Below the pieces are notes generated by a model. It searched no databases. It was not told where the DNA came from and saw only the letters and a list, made by a program, of their open reading frames with translations. Both the position numbers and the translations under genes were made by a program. Source: Bacteroidaceae bacterium (GTDB lineage: Bacteria > Bacteroidota > Bacteroidia > Bacteroidales > Bacteroidaceae). Taken from it: 64,000 bases of DNA. Below, piece after piece: positions 24,509 to 32,575 of this stretch (positions are counted from its first letter, which is position 1; every line of letters starts with the position of its first letter). The stretch is from NCBI GenBank assembly GCA_017615125.1, contig JAGAAS010000028.1, positions 52,244 through 116,243 on the forward strand. Reading direction: 5' to 3'.

Positions 24509-27500
24509 CTACTTCACCACGACCTTCTCCCTGCCGACAACATAGATGCCGGAGGGAAGTCCCTCGACAGCTCGGCGACGGTCTGCGGCACGACGGACGA
24601 GCTGCCCCGAGAGCGTATAGACATCAACGGGCGCTTCGTCGCTCAGTATCATCTCGCCGACAGCCGTCGTCTCGCGCGTATAGTCCTCGTTGTTCGTCAG
24701 GTACATATCGTCGACGACGACATCGCCTGTTCCGTTCGTCCAGAAGCAGACGATGCGTACGTTCTTGGTATCGAGGGGCTGGCCCTTCTTGCTGTCGGTG
24801 GTATACTTCGCTGTGCTGAGGTTGATTACTATCTGCTTCTTCGACCCGAATCCTGAGGAGGAATACCCTTCGCCCCAGATGCTGCCCGTGGTGAAGATAT
24901 TCAGATGTGCGTCGCAGCTCTGCGTCTTCTTAAGCTTGATGACCAGATACTTATATCCCGACATGTCGGCACCATTCTGATACTCCCACCCCATCTGGCC
25001 CCATTGTCCCGGGTGGAAGGTATGGGTGGCCTCCTTGTACGTTCCCTTTGCAAAGAGCGACGTGTTGATGTACTGCGCGCCGAAGGGGAAGAACGTGGAG
25101 CGCACTGTGAAGCTGGCGCTCAGCTCGTTGCCCATCACGTCGGTGTAGGTAGCCGTCATCTCCACGATGCCCTCGCGCATGCCGCGTAGGTTTCCGTTCT
25201 GCACCGCAACGACACTCTCATCGCTCGAGGTGAACTTAGCCTTCGCGGCTACGTCCTCGGTATGCCCGTCGCGATAGGTAGCTGTCAGCTGCAAGGACGT
25301 GCTGTTGCCCACCATGATCTCTATCTCGTCCGAGCTCAGCTCCATCTTCTCGGCAGTGAGCATGTCGGCACTATAGCCTGCGAAGGTAGCAGGATAGTAA
25401 TCTGTTTCGTCGAAATGATCCTCTGTCGAGAACCAGTCGAAGTCGGCATAGCCGGTTAGTTCCTCCCCGCCCTGTTCCTGGGCATGATAGCAGAACAGCC
25501 CGAAACGAGCCCCGACGAAGATGCTCAGGTTGAATCCCAGTGTCGTCTGCCCTCCCAGCGGCTGATAGGTCTCGTTGTCCGTTGAATAGTAGAACTGCGT
25601 CTGGCTGGTGCTGTACGTCAAAGCAGCACGCAGGAACACCACGCTGTCGATGCCGACGTCCAGCCGCTGCTCCGCGGGTGTGAAGCCGTCGTTCGTACTC
25701 AGCTGGTCCTGCCACCAGACGAGCTGGTGTTTTCCGTCTTTCACCTCTACTCCGATAGCGGCATAGGGGTCTTGCAGGATGCAGATGCCGGCACGGTCGC
25801 CTTCCTGCAGGTGCGACACATCGAGGCGGATGGTTCCCGTCGAGGGCTTGGCGGCATTGTTGTGATAAGCGAAGATACGCTGCGTCAGCATATTGCGGGC
25901 CTGTGTCAGAAGGTCTGTTGCCGACGAAGTCTTCAGGCGCAGCCATCCCGGGCGCTCGAACAACGTCCAAGCACCGTTGTCGGGATTATGATTCCACTGC
26001 CACTGCATTCCGAGGGGATAGGAGCGGAAGTTGTCGTTGGTGGGTAGCGGCACACGCGGGGTGGCTCCTCCCGTATGGGGCTTGGAGTACAAGGCATAGG
26101 GAACGCCCCTGTTGCCGATGGCAGGCCAGCCGTCGGTCCACCGCACAGGCTGCAGGTTAGGCATGCGCCCGAAGCAGCCGAGATCCTCCTGAAGGATCGT
26201 CCACCACTTGCCGGCTTCCGTCTCGATAAGGGCTCCCTGGTGCACGGTGTTGGGCTTGCCGTTGATGGTCTTCTCGATGAGCATCTTCTCCTCGTAGGGA
26301 CCGAAGATGTTCTCCGAGCGAAGGATCGTCTGACCCGAAGGCCAGCCGCCGTACGTGGCATAGATATAGTAGTAGTTGTCCTTCTTATACAGATGGCTGC
26401 CTTCCAGCATCGACTCGGCCTTGAAGACGGTCTGCTCCTTGATGAAGTTGAAGTCCTCGTCCAGCTCACACATCTTGATCTCTGTGTTTCCGCAGACCAC
26501 GTAGACCTTGCCGTTGTCGAAGAGCATGCCAGGGTCGTAGTAGCCACGCGACAGCTGTTTCTTCTCCCATTTGCCTTCGGGGTCGGTTGCCGACAGCACG
26601 AATCCGCCGGCATCGTTGCCGTTGATGAGGATGTAGAAACGCCCGTTGTGATACGTCATCGCACAGGCCCACATGCCTGCAGCGTATGCGTTCTGACCGT
26701 TCAGCAGGCTGTACCGGTCGTTTATCGAGAGCTGCTCGAGCGGCTGGGCACAATACTCCCAGTTCACCAGGTCCTTCGACTTCAAGATGGTGCACCCGGG
26801 GAAGTGATGCATCGTCGTGGAAGCCATGTAGAAGGTGTCGCCCACGCGGATGACGTCGGGGTCGGGGAAGTCGGCAAAGACGACGGGGTTCCTGTAGCGC
26901 CCGTTACCCTGGTCGCTCAGCGATGCGTTCTTGAAGTCTGCACGGGGGTAGTCCACCTGATAGTAGTCGGCATACCAGTCCATGCAGGCCTTGCCGCATG
27001 CCTCCTCGTAGCCCTCGAAGGCAGGCACCACCGAGCCCGTTGCCAACAGCGTGTCAACGTCGATGAGGCAGCTCGTTCCCGAGAGCGTCATCGAGATGTT
27101 CCCGTAGTGGTCGAGCAGAGCCTTGTAGGCACGCCCCCACTTCGAGGTTGAGCCTGTCGCCCATGTTCCCCAGTTCGACTCTACCCAGTCGCCGTGCTCG
27201 TTGTAGTGCCCTGTGCCCTCCTTCTTCGGGCTCCAGTCCACCTCGGTAATGATGACGGGGTTGGTGTCAACCACTGGCACTTGCTTGTGGAACTGAGTGA
27301 TCTTGTTCTGTGGGTCGGGCGTGTCATCGCTGCACCCGTACCAACCGCAGTAGTCATGCACGGCATAGCCGATGTTATAGCCTTCGATGGGGTACGAGAC
27401 GTAGCTCGTATAGTTGGCTTGCCAGCCGGTGCCAGGCACCCAGATGATGCCCGTGAAGCCGTTGGCACGAATCTTGTCAACGATAGGCTGGAAATAGTCG

Positions 27501-28168
27501 TGCAACGCGCGAGCGTCGTCCTGCCCATCGGCATTCTTCAGGCTCACGGGCTCGTTGGCCAGCTCGATGCTGATCTGTCCGGCATACCTCTTGATGGAGT
27601 CGTTCTGCGTGAAGAGATCCCACACCGTCAGCAGGTAGTCATTGTAGTAGTCACCTACCTTCAGCGATCCTGGGCAGACGCCTGGCGGGCGCACCACGAC
27701 GTACATGCCGTGGTTCATGGCACGCTTCGCAAGCGGGAAGTAGAGCGTGTTCAGATAGTTCTTCAGTCGCGTTGGATTGAACTTCTTGATGTTAGCCTCA
27801 CCTGTAGCATCCGACGGCTGATCCTTCGCGCCCGCATAGGTGTACGAGTCGTTAGGGTCGTTGGTCCAGGCAGGGTCGAGGTGTAGGCGGAACACATCGC
27901 ACTTCGCCTCCTCCAGTCCCTTGTAGAGCTTTTCGAAATAGTTGATACAAGGCGTCACGCTGCTGTAGCTCCAGCCCCAGCGCCCACCGTTGAACCACGC
28001 ATTGGGCGTGTCCATCACGCCGTGCAGCACGACGTGGTTCCCATGGCTGTCGACAATCCACTTACCCTCCACGTGCAAGGTAGGGAGCGGCTTCACGCCC
28101 TGCGCCCACAAAGCAGCGGAGAAGAGCACTGCCACTGCAAAAAGACCTGTTCGTTTCATTGGTATCAT
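24509..28168 (-). CDS. Two-enzyme glycoside hydrolase: GH5-like plus GH43-like, with Big_2-like and carbohydrate-binding-like modules
   Basis: A 1219-residue secreted protein with a signal peptide (LFAVAVLFSAALWAQG). Residues about 25-400 are a GH5-type (clan A) domain with acid/base Glu in SIELANEP (about 205) and nucleophile Glu in VIITEVDW (about 308). Residues about 425-950 are GH43-like: FADFPDPDVIRVGDTFYMAS supplies the base Asp and MLEGSHLYKK the acid Glu, followed by the beta-sandwich often attached to GH43 enzymes. A Big_2-like segment follows (SSDEIEIMVGNSTSLQLTAT), then a beta-sandwich module (about 1050-1170) and a GIYVVGREKVVVK tail. This suits xylan- or arabinoxylan-type substrates, but the specificity is inferred. 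Start 28168 is preferred (MKRTG at 28159 is an alternative) because a -7 box at 28250-28257 excludes the far upstream ATG. Confidence 0.88.
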   Translation of the reverse strand: MIPMKRTGLFAVAVLFSAALWAQGVKPLPTLHVEGKWIVDSHGNHVVLHGVMDTPNAWFNGGRWGWSYSSVTPCINYFEKLYKGLEEAKCDVFRLHLDPAWTNDPNDSYTYAGAKDQPSDATGEANIKKFNPTRLKNYLNTLYFPLAKRAMNHGMYVVVRPPGVCPGSLKVGDYYNDYLLTVWDLFTQNDSIKRYAGQISIELANEPVSLKNADGQDDARALHDYFQPIVDKIRANGFTGIIWVPGTGWQANYTSYVSYPIEGYNIGYAVHDYCGWYGCSDDTPDPQNKITQFHKQVPVVDTNPVIITEVDWSPKKEGTGHYNEHGDWVESNWGTWATGSTSKWGRAYKALLDHYGNISMTLSGTSCLIDVDTLLATGSVVPAFEGYEEACGKACMDWYADYYQVDYPRADFKNASLSDQGNGRYRNPVVFADFPDPDVIRVGDTFYMASTTMHHFPGCTILKSKDLVNWEYCAQPLEQLSINDRYSLLNGQNAYAAGMWACAMTYHNGRFYILINGNDAGGFVLSATDPEGKWEKKQLSRGYYDPGMLFDNGKVYVVCGNTEIKMCELDEDFNFIKEQTVFKAESMLEGSHLYKKDNYYYIYATYGGWPSGQTILRSENIFGPYEEKMLIEKTINGKPNTVHQGALIETEAGKWWTILQEDLGCFGRMPNLQPVRWTDGWPAIGNRGVPYALYSKPHTGGATPRVPLPTNDNFRSYPLGMQWQWNHNPDNGAWTLFERPGWLRLKTSSATDLLTQARNMLTQRIFAYHNNAAKPSTGTIRLDVSHLQEGDRAGICILQDPYAAIGVEVKDGKHQLVWWQDQLSTNDGFTPAEQRLDVGIDSVVFLRAALTYSTSQTQFYYSTDNETYQPLGGQTTLGFNLSIFVGARFGLFCYHAQEQGGEELTGYADFDWFSTEDHFDETDYYPATFAGYSADMLTAEKMELSSDEIEIMVGNSTSLQLTATYRDGHTEDVAAKAKFTSSDESVVAVQNGNLRGMREGIVEMTATYTDVMGNELSASFTVRSTFFPFGAQYINTSLFAKGTYKEATHTFHPGQWGQMGWEYQNGADMSGYKYLVIKLKKTQSCDAHLNIFTTGSIWGEGYSSSGFGSKKQIVINLSTAKYTTDSKKGQPLDTKNVRIVCFWTNGTGDVVVDDMYLTNNEDYTRETTAVGEMILSDEAPVDVYTLSGQLVRRAADRRRAVEGLPSGIYVVGREKVVVK

Positions 28169-28249
28169 GTAGTTAATTTGTTTTTTCACAAAGGAAAGGA
28201 TGCATCGACCCGCAGAGACATCGGATGTCATGCTGCGCCGTTTGCGGCG

Positions 28250-28257
28250 CAAAGATA
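28250..28257 (-). promoter_or_regulatory. -7 box (TATCTTTG) for the GH5-GH43 gene
   Basis: Perfect TAnnTTTG match on the minus strand, about 80 nt before the start. It is followed by a GCGCCGCAAACGGCGC palindrome in the leader, which could be an operator or an RNA hairpin. Confidence 0.55.
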
Positions 28258-28475
28258 GCAAAACTATTTCTCAAACCACGCATCAAGGCCTCACTTTTTC
28301 CACAAGTCACGCACTTGCTGATGGTTTCTTCTCTAGTCTTCAGATATTGTCTACTCTACAAAACCGATTCTAATCCTCCTCTAAACTTTTTTTTGGAAAA
28401 GAATAGTCGTTTTTCAAAAAGAGGACCCGCGAAATCTTTTTTTTTGCAAAAGTCAAGGAAAATCAAAAAAATCAC

Positions 28476-28483
28476 TATCTTTG
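28476..28483 (+). promoter_or_regulatory. -7 box (TATCTTTG) for the flavodoxin operon
   Basis: Perfect TAnnTTTG match 23 nt before the flavodoxin ATG. The upstream DNA is A/T homopolymer-rich and has no TTG at the standard spacing. Confidence 0.6.
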
Positions 28484-28506
28484 TGACATCCAAAAAGTAG
28501 AATGAC

Positions 28507-29061
28507 ATGAAAAAAGTAGCATTACTGACGGCAGCACTGCTGGTGATGAGCCTGACAGCCTGCTCACAAAGTAACAAAAAGGAGAGTAAAGAAATGAAGA
28601 AAGTATTAGTTGCCTATTTCTCCGCCTCGGGCGTGACACGAGGCGTTGCCCAGACGCTGGCCGAGGTGACTGGCGCCGACCTGCACGAGATCAAACCCGC
28701 GCAGCCCTACACCGATGCCGACCTCGACTGGAGGGACAAGAAGAGCCGCTCCACACTGGAGATGAAGGACAAGAGCTCGCGCCCCGCCATCACCGGCAAG
28801 CTGAAAAACATGGCCGACTACAAGGTGGTATATGTCGGCTTCCCCATCTGGTGGTACACGTGCCCGACGATCATCAACACCTTCATGGAGGCATACGACT
28901 TCACGGGAAAGACCGTCATCCCCTTCGCCACCTCTGGTGGCAGCAGCATCGAGAAAGCCTGTGCCGACCTGAAGGAAGCTTATCCCGACATCCAGTGGGG
29001 CGAGGGCCGTCTGCTGAACGAGTTCACCAAGGAGGAACTTCAGTCCTGGGTGAAGCCATGA
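28507..29061 (+). CDS. Flavodoxin-like lipoprotein
   Basis: 184 residues. The signal peptide ends in a lipobox (LTACS, Cys about 19), so the protein is probably on the envelope. The flavodoxin fold follows: [20 protein letters not shown] carries the FMN phosphate loop, [20 protein letters not shown] the ring-binding segment, and [16 protein letters not shown] completes it. It should carry electrons or reduce a quinone or similar acceptor. An internal in-frame ATG (28594, MKKVLVAYF) could give a cytosolic form. The DUF362 gene overlaps its stop (ATGA), so the two are translationally coupled. Confidence 0.87.
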   Translation: MKKVALLTAALLVMSLTACSQSNKKESKEMKKVLVAYFSASGVTRGVAQTLAEVTGADLHEIKPAQPYTDADLDWRDKKSRSTLEMKDKSSRPAITGKLKNMADYKVVYVGFPIWWYTCPTIINTFMEAYDFTGKTVIPFATSGGSSIEKACADLKEAYPDIQWGEGRLLNEFTKEELQSWVKP

Positions 29062-30185
29062 TACTGTTTACCGCCAAGCGAAGCCTGCCCACCCGTCCGC
29101 AAGGCAAACGAGGCAAGCGCTTTTCAAGAATCATCCTGACAATCATTCTCTGCATCTTATTTTCTGCAAACATGACAGCACAGACCAACAAGCAGCCCAC
29201 TCCGGGCAAGGACGGCAACAAGTACGTCAGCTACGACCAGCGCACCGGCAACGAGTCGGTCGTCTACTTCACCCGCAATCTCTCTGCCGAAGGGCTCATC
29301 CAAGCGTATGAGCAGGTAAGCGCTCACATCGAAGGAAACATCGGCGTGAAGCTCCACACCGGCGAGCAGAACGGACCGAACATCATCCCGCGCCCGTGGG
29401 TAAAGGCACTCATGGATAAGGACCTCCAGAGCGCCACCATCATCGAGACGAACACCTACTACGAGGGCGACCGCTACACCACGCCCCAGCACCGCAAGAC
29501 GCTGGAGGTGAACGGCTGGACGTTCTGCCCCGTCGACATTATGGACGAGGAAGGCACCGCCCTGCTTCCTGTCGTGGGCGGCAAGTGGTTCAAGGAGATG
29601 TCCGTAGGTAGCCACCTCACCCACTACGACTCGATGGTAGCCCTCACCCACTTCAAGGGACACACGATGGGAGGCTTCGGCGGCTCGAACAAGAACATCG
29701 GCATCGGCTGTGCCGACGGGCGCATCGGCAAGGCATGGATTCACACCATCCCGGGTGACGACAACCAGTGGAGCATTGCCGAGGAGGAGTTCATGGAGCG
29801 CATGACAGAGTCGACGAAAGCCACCATCGACCACTTCGGAAAGCATGTCACCTACGTCAACGTGATGCGCAACATGTCCGTATCGTGCGACTGCGAGGGC
29901 CTTGCTGCCGAGCCCGTCGTAACCCCCGACGTGGGCATCCTCTCGTCCACCGACATCCTGGCCATCGACCAGGCCTGCATCGACATCATCTACGCGATGA
30001 CGGCCGACGAGCACCACGATATGCTTGAACGCATCGAGACGCGCCATGGCCTGCGCCAGCTCTCCTACATGAAAGAGCTCGGCATGGGCAACGACCGCTA
30101 CGTGCTCATCGACCTCGACAACGGCGGCTGCCGCATCACCGCTGCCGACGCAGCCAAGGACCTGAAGCCCTTCGTCAGCAAGTAG
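29058..30185 (+). CDS. Exported DUF362-family protein
   Basis: 375 residues. The ATG overlaps the flavodoxin TGA (ATGA). A basic N terminus and hydrophobic stretch ([18 protein letters not shown]) form a signal peptide. The body is a DUF362 domain: [46 protein letters not shown], then [20 protein letters not shown] and [15 protein letters not shown]362 proteins often sit with ferredoxin-type partners, and the Cys-rich segment near 300 may bind metal or a cluster. Coupling to a flavodoxin supports a redox role; the substrate is unknown. Just after its stop there is an in-frame remnant of an amidohydrolase. Confidence 0.85.
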   Translation: MILFTAKRSLPTRPQGKRGKRFSRIILTIILCILFSANMTAQTNKQPTPGKDGNKYVSYDQRTGNESVVYFTRNLSAEGLIQAYEQVSAHIEGNIGVKLHTGEQNGPNIIPRPWVKALMDKDLQSATIIETNTYYEGDRYTTPQHRKTLEVNGWTFCPVDIMDEEGTALLPVVGGKWFKEMSVGSHLTHYDSMVALTHFKGHTMGGFGGSNKNIGIGCADGRIGKAWIHTIPGDDNQWSIAEEEFMERMTESTKATIDHFGKHVTYVNVMRNMSVSCDCEGLAAEPVVTPDVGILSSTDILAIDQACIDIIYAMTADEHHDMLERIETRHGLRQLSYMKELGMGNDRYVLIDLDNGGCRITAADAAKDLKPFVSK

Positions 30186-30257
30186 AGCATCAAGGGCTCC
30201 CTCTCCCCTGGCAAGGATGCCGACATCATCGTCTTCGACGACGACATTCTGGCTGTG
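30186..30257 (+). pseudogene. Remnant of an amidohydrolase C terminus (NagA/dihydroorotase-like)
   Basis: Directly after the DUF362 stop, in the same frame, the sequence reads SIKGSLSPGKDADIIVFDDD, the characteristic end of N-acetylglucosamine-6-phosphate deacetylase-like and related amidohydrolases (G.L.PGKDADIV). Nothing of the catalytic domain is present. It is a decayed 3' fragment left by a deletion. Confidence 0.6.
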
Positions 30258-30592
30258 CCCAAAGCCATGAGGGCAAGCACTAGAAGAAAAGTTCTTTTGA
30301 TAAATCTCAGTTGTTTCATGCTATTATGTTTTAGAATTTTAGTTGCGCTTTGAGGAATACAGAGACTGCAATCTTCAGTTAATCATTGATATATGTTCCT
30401 TATGATTGTTATTTAGACTATCTCAGCAACAAAAATAGAAAGGTTTTTTCACATTTCAAGCGGCAAGGCTATATTTTTTTAACTATTTTCTTCGACGCCT
30501 CTTCCGCAACTCAGGTTGGTGAGTTTGGAATGTTTTAAAACACAAAAGAAGAGGGGGTAAAAAGTCAAAAAGCTAATTATCAAATATTTATC

Positions 30593-30647
30593 GGAAAGCC
30601 AAAAGCCAAAAGCCAAAAACCACTTAAAGTGTATTGTTTTTCTTACA
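30593..30647 (+). repeat. Inverted repeat, left arm (flanks the CE7 esterase gene)
   Basis: GGAAAGCC followed by AAAAGCC heptamers, then ACCACTTAAAGTGTATTG and TTTTTCTTACA. It is nearly identical to the reverse complement of 32151-32206 (one indel and one substitution). It contains the small palindrome CACTTAAAGTG. Confidence 0.85.
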
Positions 30648-30701
30648 CTTTTTTTCCATGAATTGCGTTAAAAAATCCACTGTTGTTTGCGTAATTATTC
30701 G

Positions 30702-30709
30702 CACCTTTG
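30702..30709 (+). promoter_or_regulatory. Probable -7 box (CACCTTTG) of the CE7 esterase gene
   Basis: One mismatch to TAnnTTTG, about 52 nt before the ATG. A TTG at 30683-30685 lies only 16 bp away, shorter than usual. The box lies inside the inverted-repeat-bounded segment. Confidence 0.4.
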
Positions 30710-30761
30710 CATGCGCTTCCTGATGAAGAAGCTAACAGACAACCCCGATAATCTATAAGCT

Positions 30762-32108
30762 ATGAAACGAATGTATTGCCATTGGACAACGAGGCTGACA
30801 GCCATACTCTTCACTATCCTCTTCGCTCTCCCCTCCTTTGCGGAGAACTATCCCTACCGTAGCGACTATCTGTGGCTGACGGTGCCCGACCATGCCGACT
30901 GGCTTTACAAGACGGGCGAGAAGGCCAAGGTGGAGGTGACGCTATGTCGATACGGTATCCCGCAGAACGTGGAGGTCAGCTATGAGATCGGTCAGGATAT
31001 GTTGCCGGCAACGACAAAGGGCAAGGTGATGCTGAAGAACGGAAGAGCCGTCATCGACATGGGCACGATGAAGAAGCCGGGCTTCCTGGACCTGCGGATG
31101 AAGGCCTCTATCGACGGGAAGACGTATGAGCATCATGTCAAGGTGGGCTTCTCGCCCGAGCAGCTGACACCCTATACGAAGAATCCTGCGGACTTCGATG
31201 ATTTCTGGAAGAGGAACCTCGAGGATGCCCGCAAGGAGGTGGCAAGCGACAGGATGATGGTGAAGTGCGAGAAGGTTGACAAGTACTCCACCGACGACGT
31301 CGACTGCTTCCTGCTGAAGCTGCACACCGACAAGCAACATAGCATCTATGCGTACCTCACAAAGCCCAAGAAAGCGGGCAAGTACCCCGTCGTGCTCTGT
31401 CCGCCTGGAGCCGGCATCAAGACCATCAAGGAGCCGATGCGCAACATCTACTACGCCCAGAACGGCTTCATACGCATGGAGATGGAAATACACGGACTCC
31501 ACCCCGAGATGACCGAAGAGCAGTTCAAGGAGATTTCCAGTGCCTTCTCGGGCGAGAACGGCTATCTGCAGAACGGACTCGACAACCGCGACAACTACTA
31601 CATGAAGCATGTCTATGTGGCCTGTGTGCGTGCCATCGACTATCTCTGCTCACTGCCCGACTGGGACGGCACGAACGTCTTCGTGCAGGGAGGCAGCCAG
31701 GGAGGAGCGCTCTCGCTCATCACAGCTGCGCTCGACACACGCGTCACGGCCTGCGTAGCCAACCACCCCGCCCTCAGCGATATGGCCGGCTATGCCGAGA
31801 CGGGACGCACGGGAGGCTATCCGCACCTCAACCGCATCAACCAGATGCTCACAACCGAGAAGATACAGACGCTGCAGTACTACGATGTGGTCAACTTCGC
31901 ACGGCGCATCAAGTGCCCCGTCTACATGACGTGGGGATACAACGACAACGTCTGCCCGCCGACGACAAGCTACATCGTATGGAACCTGATTACCGCACCC
32001 AAGGAGTCGCTCATCACACCCATCAACGAGCACTGGGTAACGACCGATACAAGCCTTGACCAGATGCACTGGCTTCGCAGCCACACAGAGGACGCTGGGA
32101 ATCAATAA
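30762..32108 (+). CDS. Acetyl xylan esterase-like alpha/beta hydrolase (CE7/AXE1 family)
   Basis: A 448-residue secreted esterase. The signal peptide ends near FALPSFAEN. Residues about 30-130 are an immunoglobulin-like N-terminal domain. The CE7-type alpha/beta hydrolase follows: YPVVLCPPGAGIKTIKEPMR, the nucleophile elbow GGSQGGALSL (Ser312), the acid loop near PVYMTWGYNDNVCPPTTSY (Asp) and the terminal INEHWVTTD (His). The family removes acetyl groups from xylo-oligosaccharides and similar esters. It has its own -7 box and is bounded by 55-bp inverted repeats. It fits functionally with the GH5-GH43 and GH29/GH127 genes around it. Confidence 0.88.
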   Translation: MKRMYCHWTTRLTAILFTILFALPSFAENYPYRSDYLWLTVPDHADWLYKTGEKAKVEVTLCRYGIPQNVEVSYEIGQDMLPATTKGKVMLKNGRAVIDMGTMKKPGFLDLRMKASIDGKTYEHHVKVGFSPEQLTPYTKNPADFDDFWKRNLEDARKEVASDRMMVKCEKVDKYSTDDVDCFLLKLHTDKQHSIYAYLTKPKKAGKYPVVLCPPGAGIKTIKEPMRNIYYAQNGFIRMEMEIHGLHPEMTEEQFKEISSAFSGENGYLQNGLDNRDNYYMKHVYVACVRAIDYLCSLPDWDGTNVFVQGGSQGGALSLITAALDTRVTACVANHPALSDMAGYAETGRTGGYPHLNRINQMLTTEKIQTLQYYDVVNFARRIKCPVYMTWGYNDNVCPPTTSYIVWNLITAPKESLITPINEHWVTTDTSLDQMHWLRSHTEDAGNQ

Positions 32109-32150
32109 AAGTGTCCAAATAGCACGTTCCTTTTAACAACATCTATGGGC

Positions 32151-32206
32151 TGTAAGAAAAACAATACACTTTAAGTGGTTTTTGGGTTTTTGGCTTTTGG
32201 CTTTCC
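32151..32206 (-). repeat. Inverted repeat, right arm
   Basis: Reverse-complement partner of 30593-30647, beginning 43 nt after the esterase stop. With the left arm it encloses about 1.6 kb holding one gene and its promoter. No transposase or recombinase gene lies between the arms. Confidence 0.85.
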
Positions 32207-32350
32207 AATAACTTATTATTTATCAGCAAACTACCTTCTTCAAAGCCTGTGAAAGCTGTTTTAATTCGTTTTCAGACAGCATATTTCATTTGTTAATATT
32301 CAAAAGCAATTAAGTTAATTGAACAATTTGTTTAACAATAACAATTTTTA

Positions 32351-32470
32351 GTTTAACTCGGAGCTGCTAAAGTTAAACTTCGTGGATTTTTTATTAAACT
32401 CCACGGATTTATTGTTTGACGCCAGCATGTTATCGTTAAACGCCAGTATGTTGTTCTTTAACTCTACGGA
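32351..32470 (+). repeat. AT-rich interspersed element with GTTAAAC arrays (copy 2)
   Basis: Non-coding DNA with repeated GTTAAAC/GTTTGAC/TTTAACTC half-sites. The 27 nt at 32394-32420 match 5099-5125 at 25 positions, and the CTTTAACTCTACGGA end resembles CTTAACTCTA of copy 1. It lies just upstream of the GH29 promoter. Confidence 0.55.
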
Positions 32471-32497
32471 AAAAGACACAAAAACAGGCCTCTTCCC

Positions 32498-32528
32498 TTG
32501 CTTTTTTGGAAAGAAAGCAGTATCTTTG
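32498..32528 (+). promoter_or_regulatory. Promoter of the GH29-GH127 operon
   Basis: TTG 32498-32500 and TATCTTTG 32521-32528 with 20-bp spacing, 47 nt before the GH29 ATG. Confidence 0.75.
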
Positions 32529-32575
32529 TCGTGACGTATCCATTATAAAAGCGACCTATTCACTCATTCCAGAAC

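Noticed and set aside
28169-28261. N-terminal extension of the GH5-GH43 protein
   Set aside because: It would start upstream of the -7 box at 28250-28257, and the signal peptide begins only at 28168 or 28159.
30593-32206. Complete insertion sequence
   Set aside because: Inverted repeats are present but the enclosed gene is an esterase, not a transposase, and no target-site duplication is evident by eye.
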